Source of the DNA: DASQEH01 sp963765725
Lineage (GTDB): Bacteria; Actinomycetota; Actinomycetes; Propionibacteriales; Nocardioidaceae
Direction: 5' to 3'
Length of the DNA: 64,000 nt
NCBI GenBank assembly: GCA_963765725.1
Contig: CAVXXI010000003.1
Coordinates: 744,001 to 808,000, forward strand
The translations under genes were made by a program, and so were the position numbers. The notes under the pieces were generated by a model, which did no database searches, was not told the DNA's origin, and saw nothing but the letters and a program-made list of their open reading frames with translations. Below, piece after piece: positions 58,663-64,000 of the stretch. Position 1 is the stretch's first letter, and every line of letters begins with the position of its first letter.

Positions 58663-59916
58663 TCAAGGGGTCAGGGCGTCGCGCACTGGGACGAACTTGG
58701 CCGCCGCTTCTGCGAGCTCCGACTCGGGGTCGGAGTCGGCCACGATGCCGCAGCCGGCGAACAGCCGTACCCTGGCGCCGTCGTACTCGGCGGACCGCAG
58801 CGCGATCCCCCACTCGCCGTCACCGTCGGCGTCCATCCAGCCGACCGGACCGGCGTAGCGGCCGCGATCCATCTGCTCGAGCTCGGCGATGAGCGCAACG
58901 GCCTCCCGGGTCGGGGTGCCGCCGACGGCCGCGCTGGGATGCAGCGCCGCCGCTAGCTCGAGCGCCGAGGCCGGCCCGTCGAGGACGCCGGTCACGTCGG
59001 TGGCGAGGTGCATGACGTTGGGCAGGTGGAGCACGAAGGGGCTCTCGGGGACATTCATGCTGGTGCAGTACGGCGCCAGCGCCTCGGCGACCGACCGTAC
59101 GGCGAACTCGTGCTCCTCCAGGTCCTTCGACGAGCGTGCCAAGGTCGCCGCGAGGGCCAGGTCGGACGCGTCGTCTCCCGTCCTGCGGATCGTCCCGGCG
59201 AGCACCCGGCTCGTCACCAGGCCACGCTCGCGGCGGACCAGCATCTCGGGCGTGGCGCCGAAGAGACCGTCCACGTTGAACGTCCAGCACGACGGGTACC
59301 GATCCGCCAGCCAGGCCAGCGCCGAGCGTACGTCGAGTGGCTCGTCGAGCTGCGCGATCAGGTCGCGGGCCAGCACCACCTTGTCGAGCCGGCCGGCCCT
59401 GATACGTCGTACCGCCTCCGCGACGGCGAGTCCCCAGCTGGCGCCGCTCTGGGCGCCGTCGGTGAATACCGCTCCGGTGGGGGCGACGAACGGCTCCTGC
59501 GGTCGCAGGGCCGGCGCAGCCGGCAGCGCCCCGGCGGAGATCGTCGTGACCCAGGCCCGCGAACCTCTCCGGCCCACGACCACCTCGGGTACGACCAGGA
59601 CCGACCTGCCAGGCGTGTCGGCGTACCCGAAGGAGCCGAAGCAGACCAGACCGCTGCCCGGGACGTCGACCTCGTCGCGTTCGACGCTGTGCCGGGTCAG
59701 CTCGCGCCACCAGCGGCTCGCGGTCTCGAACCGATCCGGACCGCCGCACTCGAACCGGGCCGTCTCTCCCCACGCGACCAGCCCGTCCCCGCGGTGCACC
59801 CACGACAACGGGGACTGCGCCGGCAGCACAGACATCAGCGAGTCCGGTGCCTCGACCTCCGTGCTGCGGACGACCAGGGGGGCGGCGGCGTGCGCACTGC
59901 TCGCGAGGGTTGTCAC
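58663..59916 (-). CDS. menF: Isochorismate synthase
   Basis: A 417-residue chorismate-utilising enzyme. Features: VAEAVRRIRAGRLDKVVLARDL with the catalytic Lys, PSCWTFNVDGLFGATPEMLVRRERGLVTSRVLAGTIRRTGDD, SSKDLEEHEFAVRSVAEALAPYC, and ALHPSAAVGGTPTREAVALIAELEQMDRGRYAGPVGWMDADGDGEWGIALRSAEYDG. It makes isochorismate for MenD, though a siderophore role (EntC) cannot be excluded by sequence; the men neighbourhood favours menaquinone. GTG start; divergent from ubiE. Confidence 0.9.
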   Translation of the reverse strand: MTTLASSAHAAAPLVVRSTEVEAPDSLMSVLPAQSPLSWVHRGDGLVAWGETARFECGGPDRFETASRWWRELTRHSVERDEVDVPGSGLVCFGSFGYADTPGRSVLVVPEVVVGRRGSRAWVTTISAGALPAAPALRPQEPFVAPTGAVFTDGAQSGASWGLAVAEAVRRIRAGRLDKVVLARDLIAQLDEPLDVRSALAWLADRYPSCWTFNVDGLFGATPEMLVRRERGLVTSRVLAGTIRRTGDDASDLALAATLARSSKDLEEHEFAVRSVAEALAPYCTSMNVPESPFVLHLPNVMHLATDVTGVLDGPASALELAAALHPSAAVGGTPTREAVALIAELEQMDRGRYAGPVGWMDADGDGEWGIALRSAEYDGARVRLFAGCGIVADSDPESELAEAAAKFVPVRDALTP

Positions 59917-60001
59917 AGTTCACCAGCGTAATCCGCACCGTCGCGGGCCCGCACTCCCGTCGGCGCACCGGCCCGCCGGCCGGCATGCGACGCTGGTGAG
60001 C

Positions 60002-60691
60002 ATGACTCGCGCCCGTCTGGACAAGCAGCCGCGCGAGGTGGCCGCGATGTTCGACGGCGTCGCGAAGCGCTACGACGTCACCAACGACGTGCTGTCGCTG
60101 GGGCAGGACAGGCTCTGGCGGCGCGCTGTCGTCTCGGCGGTGGACGCCCGACCGGGCGAGCTGGTGCTCGACCTCGCGGCCGGTACCGGGACGAGCACCG
60201 TCCCGTTCATCCTCCAGGGTGCGAGTGCCGTTGCCTGCGACTTCTCCGTCGGGATGCTGGGCGTCGGCAAGCGGGCACGGCCGCGGGTCCCGTTCGTGGC
60301 CGGTGACGCGCTCTCGCTGCCGTTCGCCGACGAGACCTTCGACGCGGTCACGATCTCGTTCGGGCTTCGCAACCTCGTCGACCCGGCCCTCGGTCTGCGG
60401 GAGATGCTCCGGGTCACGCGGCTGGGTGGCCGGCTGCTCGTCTGCGAGTTCAGCTCGCCGACCTTCGCGCCATTCCGCAAGGTCTACTCCGAGTACCTGA
60501 TGAAGGCGCTGCCCCGGGTGGCGACGACGGTGTCCTCGAGCCCGGACTCGTACGTGTACCTGGCCGAGTCGATCGCCGCCTGGCCGGACCAGCAGGCGCT
60601 CGCGGGGGTGATCGGCGACGCCGGCTGGCGGGAGGTCCGGTACCGGAACCTGACGGGCGGCATCGTCGCCCTGCACCGCGCGCTGCGCTGA
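60002..60691 (+). CDS. menG: Demethylmenaquinone methyltransferase
   Basis: A 229-residue UbiE/MenG methyltransferase, the last common step to menaquinone. MFDGVAKRYDVTNDVLSLGQDRLWRRAVV is the family opening; motif I is VLDLAAGTGTSTVPF; then FADETFDAVTISFGLRNLVDPALGLREMLRVTRLGGRLLVCEFSSP and the C-terminal GGIVALHRAL. ATG 60002, 85 bases from the divergent menF start. The 205-bp stretch after its stop contains only degenerate repeat-like sequence. Confidence 0.92.
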   Translation: MTRARLDKQPREVAAMFDGVAKRYDVTNDVLSLGQDRLWRRAVVSAVDARPGELVLDLAAGTGTSTVPFILQGASAVACDFSVGMLGVGKRARPRVPFVAGDALSLPFADETFDAVTISFGLRNLVDPALGLREMLRVTRLGGRLLVCEFSSPTFAPFRKVYSEYLMKALPRVATTVSSSPDSYVYLAESIAAWPDQQALAGVIGDAGWREVRYRNLTGGIVALHRALR

Positions 60692-60896
60692 CGTCCTGCC
60701 GAAGGAGCCGACCGCCGCCGACAAGGGGTCCGACGTGTCGGCGTCGCCGCGGCCCTACCCGAAGGGTCCGAGTCTGGGGTCGCTATGGCTACCCGAGGGT
60801 GGGATCGTTCGGGCGGACAGGCGATGCTGGGCCGCGGATGGGCCAGGCGCTGCACCCCCGGACCGAACGACCCTGCCTATCGGTCACAATCGAGGT

Positions 60897-61328
60897 ATGC
60901 CCGTCGACCGTGCCCTCCTCGACCTCGCCGCCGGCCGCGACCTCGGCGTGCTCGCCACGATCAAACGCGACGGCCGGCCGCAGCTGTCCAACGTCAACTT
61001 CCACCTGGACGCCGACGGCCCGTTGGTACGCGTATCGGTGGTCGACGGCCGCGCCAAGGTCGCGAATCTCCGGCGGGACCCCCGGGCATCGATCTCGGTG
61101 TCGTCCGCCGACGGCTGGTCGTATGCCGTTCTGGAGGGGACGTCAGAGCTGACCGCGGTCGCGAGTGATCCCGGCGATGCCACGGTCGGGGAGCTGGTCG
61201 ACCTCTACCGCTCGATCCGGGGCGAGGAGCACCCTGACTGGGACGAGTACCGGCACGCGATGGTGGCCGACCGCAGGCTCGTCCTGAGGCTCCGCGTGGA
61301 GCACGCGTACGGCATGGTGCGGACGTAG
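60897..61328 (+). CDS. PPOX class (F420-dependent type) flavin/deazaflavin oxidoreductase
   Basis: A 143-residue split-barrel protein: ALLDLAAGRDLGVLATIKRDGRPQLSNVNFHLDADG, VRVSVVDGRAKVANLRRDPRASISVSSADGWSYAVLEGTSEL and YRSIRGEEHPDWDEYRHAMVADRRLVLRL. This matches the F420-binding PPOX subfamily in actinobacteria. CACAAT at 60885-60890 and GAGG at 60892-60895 precede ATG 60897. The physiological substrate is unknown. Confidence 0.86.
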   Translation: MPVDRALLDLAAGRDLGVLATIKRDGRPQLSNVNFHLDADGPLVRVSVVDGRAKVANLRRDPRASISVSSADGWSYAVLEGTSELTAVASDPGDATVGELVDLYRSIRGEEHPDWDEYRHAMVADRRLVLRLRVEHAYGMVRT

Positions 61329-61333
61329 CGCGA

Positions 61334-61359
61334 GCGGCCGCGGCTGCACGTGCGGCCGC
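61334..61359 (+). terminator. Hairpin after the PPOX gene
   Basis: GCGGCCGC at 61334-61341 and again at 61352-61359 form an inverted pair (each is its own complement) with a 10-base loop, six bases after the stop codon. It probably ends the PPOX transcript before the menJ promoter. No U tract follows. Confidence 0.5.
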
Positions 61360-61371
61360 CTGAGAACGCGC

Positions 61372-61409
61372 TAAGATGACGTTGTCAGCGCTCGTGAAGC
61401 TTTTCACTT
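61372..61409 (+). promoter_or_regulatory. menJ-nuo promoter with candidate Rex operator
   Basis: TAAGAT at 61372-61377 is a good -10 element; the -35 is weak. Fifteen bases downstream lies TCGTGAA-GCTT-TTCACTT (61392-61409), which fits the Rex operator TTGTGAA-N4-TTCACAA in 15 of 18 positions counting the spacer as free. A repressor here would block elongation. Rex is known to control nuo in Streptomyces, and the rex gene lies 23 kb away in this window. Confidence 0.55.
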
Positions 61410-61468
61410 GCGCGCTGTCGCCGCCCTTCGCCAGCTCGTACTCCACTGGGAAAGTCAGGTCAGCACCC

Positions 61469-62764
61469 ATGACCGAGCCGTCCGCCACGGAACGGCAGGC
61501 CGACGTGATCGTCGTCGGAGCCGGCCCGGGCGGGTCGGCGACGGCCGCGTACCTGGCCTCCGCAGGCGTCGACGTGGTGCTGCTGGAGAAGACCGCCTTC
61601 CCGCGCGAGAAGGTGTGCGGCGACGGGCTCACGCCTCGCGCGGTCCGGCAGCTGGTCGCGATGGGCATCGACGTCGACGCGCCCGGCTGGATGAAGAACC
61701 AGGGCCTGCGGATCGTCGGCGGCGGTCACCGGCTGGAGCTGCCCTGGCCGCTGCTCGCGGAGTATCCCGACTTCGGTCTCGTCCGCACGCGGCTGGACTT
61801 CGACGACATCCTGGCCCGCAACGCCGTCAAGCTCGGCGCTCAACTGTACGAGCGCACAGCGGTGACGGGTCCCGTCCTCGACGACACCGGCCGCATCGTC
61901 GGGGTCACGGCCCGACCGGTCGACGACGACGGCCGAAAGGCCGGGGCGAGCTCGGTCTTCCGGGCACCGATCGTGGTGGCCGCCGACGGCAACTCGACGC
62001 GGCTGAGTCTCGCGATGGGCCTGCAGAAGCGCGAGAACCGGCCGATGGGGGTGGCCGTGCGCACGTACTACACCAGCCCCCGCCACGACGACGACTGGCT
62101 GGAGTCGTGGCTCGAGCTCTGGGACGGAGAGCCCGGTTCCAGCAACCTGCTCCCCGGCTACGGCTGGATCTTCGGCGTCGGCGACGGCACCGTCAACGTC
62201 GGCCTCGGTATCCTCAACACCTCGTCGGCGTTCCAGCACGTCGACTACAAACAGCTCCTCAAGACCTGGCTCGACCACACGCCTGAGGAGTGGGGATTCC
62301 GCGACGAGAACAGAACGGCACCCGTCCGCGGGGCCGCACTTCCCATGGGCTTCAACCGCAAGCCGCACTACGCCAACGGCATGTTGCTGGTCGGTGACGC
62401 CGGCGGGATGGTCAACCCCTTCAACGGCGAGGGCATCGCCTACGCGCTCGAGTCGGGCGAGATGGCTGCTGAGGTCATCACCCAGGCCCTGAGCCGTACG
62501 ACGCCCGCGGGGCGCGAGCGTGCACTGCAGGCGTATGTCACCGCCCTCGACGACCGATACGGCGGCTACTACACGCTCGGCCGGGTGTTCGTGCAGGCGA
62601 TCGGCAACCCGAACGTGATGAAGCTGGCCACCCGGTACGGCCTCCCGCGGCCGACGCTGATGCGTTTCACACTCAAGCTGCTCGCCAACTTGACCGACCC
62701 GCACGGAGGCGACGCGATGGACCGTCTCATCAACGGGCTGTCGAAGGTCGCCCCGGCGGCGTGA
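61469..62764 (+). CDS. menJ: Geranylgeranyl reductase family flavoprotein, MenJ-like menaquinone reductase
   Basis: A 431-residue FAD enzyme. The dinucleotide motif is VIVVGAGPGGSATAAYLASAGVDVVLLEK; FPREKVCGDGLTPRAVRQLV is the GGR family signature; LLVGDAGGMVNPFNGEGIAYALESGEMAAEVI is the second FAD motif. In mycobacteria MenJ saturates one isoprene unit of menaquinone. Its place directly before nuoA is conserved in actinobacteria. ATG 61469; the ribosome site is weak. Other prenyl substrates cannot be ruled out. Confidence 0.88.
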   Translation: MTEPSATERQADVIVVGAGPGGSATAAYLASAGVDVVLLEKTAFPREKVCGDGLTPRAVRQLVAMGIDVDAPGWMKNQGLRIVGGGHRLELPWPLLAEYPDFGLVRTRLDFDDILARNAVKLGAQLYERTAVTGPVLDDTGRIVGVTARPVDDDGRKAGASSVFRAPIVVAADGNSTRLSLAMGLQKRENRPMGVAVRTYYTSPRHDDDWLESWLELWDGEPGSSNLLPGYGWIFGVGDGTVNVGLGILNTSSAFQHVDYKQLLKTWLDHTPEEWGFRDENRTAPVRGAALPMGFNRKPHYANGMLLVGDAGGMVNPFNGEGIAYALESGEMAAEVITQALSRTTPAGRERALQAYVTALDDRYGGYYTLGRVFVQAIGNPNVMKLATRYGLPRPTLMRFTLKLLANLTDPHGGDAMDRLINGLSKVAPAA

Positions 62765-62834
62765 GGAGGCCCGGTCTTATGATTCCACCTGTGCGTGACG
62801 ATGTCGCAGGCACTACTGACGGGAGCGTGGCGGC

Positions 62835-63194
62835 ATGAAGGTCTACATTCCCATCCTGGGTCTCGCGCTGCTCGCGGCGCTGTTCGCCATCGGCTCGGTC
62901 GCCGTCAGCTCGATGATCGGGCCCAAGCGCTACAACCGGGCGAAGCTGGACTCGTACGAGTGCGGGATCCAGCCGACTCCGCAGCCCGTCGGAGGCGGGA
63001 AATTTCCGGTCAAGTACTACATCACGGCGATGCTCTTCATCGTCTTCGACATCGAGATCATCTTCTTGTTCCCGTGGGCGGTCTTCTTCGACTCGATGAA
63101 GATGTTCGGCCTCGTCGAGATGCTGCTGTTCATCGCACCCGTCTTCGCCGCGTACGCCTATGTGTGGCGTCGCGGCGGACTGGAATGGGACTAG
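62835..63194 (+). CDS. nuoA: NADH-quinone oxidoreductase subunit A
   Basis: A 119-residue membrane subunit of complex I with three helices: IPILGLALLAALFAIGSVAVS, YYITAMLFIVFDIEIIFLFPWAVFF and LVEMLLFIAPVFAAYAYVW. The conserved loop KRYNRAKLDSYECGIQPT and FDIEIIFLFPWA are typical NuoA. GGGAG precedes ATG 62835 by about 10 bases. First gene of the nuo operon, 70 bases after menJ. Confidence 0.94.
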   Translation: MKVYIPILGLALLAALFAIGSVAVSSMIGPKRYNRAKLDSYECGIQPTPQPVGGGKFPVKYYITAMLFIVFDIEIIFLFPWAVFFDSMKMFGLVEMLLFIAPVFAAYAYVWRRGGLEWD

Positions 63195-63208
63195 GAGCTC
63201 TAGGTCAC

Positions 63209-63763
63209 ATGGGCATCGAAGAGAAGCTGCCGTCCGGCATCCTGCTGTCGTCGGTCGAGGGCCTGGCAGGGTACTTCCGGAAGGCGTCGCTGTGGCCGGC
63301 CACCTTCGGGCTCGCCTGCTGCGCCATCGAGATGATGACGTCGGGCGGCCCCCGGTACGACCTCGCCAGGTTCGGTATGGAGGTGTTCCGCGCGTCGCCG
63401 CGCCAGGCCGACCTGATGATCGTCGCGGGGCGGGTGAGCCAGAAGATGGCCCCGGTCCTCCGGCAGATCTACGACCAGATGCCCAACCCCAAGTGGGTGC
63501 TCGCCATGGGCGTCTGTGCCAGCAGCGGAGGCATGTTCAACAACTACGCGATCCTGCAGGGGGTCGACCACGTCGTCCCCGTCGACATGTACCTGCCCGG
63601 GTGCCCCCCACGTCCGGAGATGCTGATCGACGCGATCCTCAAGCTGCACGATGACATCCAGCACTCGCACCTGGGCGCCCACCGGCGTACCGAGATCGTC
63701 GACAACGAACAGGCGGCACTGACCGCCACCCCCACCTCCGACCTCACCGGGCTGCTGCGATGA
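63209..63763 (+). CDS. nuoB: NADH-quinone oxidoreductase subunit B
   Basis: A 184-residue subunit holding iron-sulfur cluster N2, the last before quinone. Cluster ligands are the adjacent cysteines in FGLACCAIEMM, the cysteine in VLAMGVCASSGGMFNNY and that in VDMYLPGCPPRPE. SLWPATFGLACCAIE and GRVSQKMAPVLRQIYDQMPNPKW complete the signature. ATG 63209 lies 14 bases after nuoA; TAGGAG is upstream. Ends overlapping nuoC by 4 bases. Confidence 0.95.
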   Translation: MGIEEKLPSGILLSSVEGLAGYFRKASLWPATFGLACCAIEMMTSGGPRYDLARFGMEVFRASPRQADLMIVAGRVSQKMAPVLRQIYDQMPNPKWVLAMGVCASSGGMFNNYAILQGVDHVVPVDMYLPGCPPRPEMLIDAILKLHDDIQHSHLGAHRRTEIVDNEQAALTATPTSDLTGLLR

Positions 63764-64000
63764 GCGACGACGACAAGCCGGCCGAGCCGCCGCCGGCGGG
63801 CCAGCCCAGCGGCGTGCCGGAGAAGCCGACCAGCGAGCGGTCGCTCGCCGACAAGCCGGTCGAGGAGCGCTCGATCCAGGACAAGTCGCTGCACGGCGAC
63901 GACCTCATCCTCGGTGACGACCCAGGTCCGCTGCCTCCACGCCAGCAGCTCGAGGTCGTCGACGTCCGAGAGGGAATGTTCGGCGTCGCCGGCTCCGGCG
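63760..64000 (+). CDS. nuoC: NADH-quinone oxidoreductase subunit C, N-terminal part (runs off right edge)
   Basis: Eighty codons are visible. The first 50 residues are charged and low-complexity (SERSLADKPVEERSIQDKS), an extension usual in actinobacterial NuoC, followed by LEVVDVREGMFGVAGSG, the start of the 30-kDa subunit fold. Position after nuoB and the ATGA overlap support the call; the catalytic domain is beyond the window. Confidence 0.85.
   Translation, partial: MSDDDKPAEPPPAGQPSGVPEKPTSERSLADKPVEERSIQDKSLHGDDLILGDDPGPLPPRQQLEVVDVREGMFGVAGSG

Noticed and set aside
60692..60896. Additional copy of the 60-bp element or 22-bp units
   Set aside because: GCCGAAGGAGCC, GACAAGGGGTCC, GACGTGTCGG and CCCGAAGGGTCC recall both families, but spacing is irregular and no unit aligns over its length; kept only as possible remnants.
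1..64000. rRNA, tRNA, prophage or insertion sequence genes
   Set aside because: No such signatures were seen; the HTH at 31064 looks like an excisionase but is a conserved chromosomal regulator.

Overview
The window is 64 kb of a high-G+C actinobacterial chromosome. Many genes start with GTG, most operons are coupled through 4-base GTGA/ATGA overlaps, and the marker set is actinobacterial: Lsr2, a ClpC-family unfoldase, DisA, a BldN-type sigma factor with an RsbN-like partner, Rex, the Rv0500A-type regulator, bS22, MenJ and a system II cytochrome c pathway. From memory, the gene order follows two blocks known from Mycobacterium tuberculosis: folP-folB-folK to lsr2-clpC1-mutY-disA-radA (Rv3608c to Rv3585), then ppx to hem, ccs, men and menJ (Rv0496 to Rv0561c). 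The rex-hemACD and bldN-rsbN arrangement recalls Streptomyces. The genus cannot be fixed from this; no rRNA, tRNA, prophage, transposase or CRISPR was seen.

Layout. 1-2.6 kb: folate genes and two conserved membrane proteins. 2.6-6.3 kb: an Opu-type osmoprotectant ABC importer. 6.4-10.3 kb: a luciferase-like oxidoreductase, a DUF2520 protein, panC and a type III pantothenate kinase without its usual catalytic aspartate. 10.4-15.1 kb: lysS, lsr2 and a frameshifted clpC. 15.2-19.5 kb: mutY (frameshifted), a secreted protein (frameshifted), disA and radA. 19.9-26.4 kb: a methyltransferase, a VOC protein, a cysteine-rich protein, Ppx/GppA, a TIM-barrel isomerase, a TetR regulator with its ABC-2 exporter, and a lone biotin carrier. 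26.6-35.3 kb: proline dehydrogenase and proC, DUF445, an AcuC-like deacetylase, an HTH regulator, bS22, an epimerase, an acyltransferase and an NCS1 permease. 35.4-37.6 kb: the sigma/anti-sigma pair. 37.8-46.0 kb: glutaredoxin, rex, hemACDB, hemL and a histidine phosphatase. 46.0-50.1 kb: tlpA, ccdA, resB (frameshifted) and ccsB. 50.2-62.8 kb: menaquinone genes menA, E, C, D, F, G and J with a few others. 62.8-64 kb: the start of nuo.

The right half reads as one respiratory programme: heme synthesis, cytochrome c maturation, menaquinone synthesis and complex I. Two sites fit the Rex (NADH/NAD+ sensor) operator with exact 7-4-7 spacing, one over the rex-hem promoter and one in front of menJ-nuo, so redox control may tie these modules together.

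The most unusual content is repetitive DNA. Six tandem arrays of a 22-bp unit share one framework (TCGAG, then GG and C, then TCC) around a central stretch that differs between arrays but is nearly uniform within each. Five are intergenic, mostly just after stop codons, and one lies in frame inside menD. A separate 60-bp element with near-inverted ends occurs four times between genes. I cannot name either family. Four genes also carry single-base indels in G/C-rich stretches, so assembly error should be considered before calling them pseudogenes.
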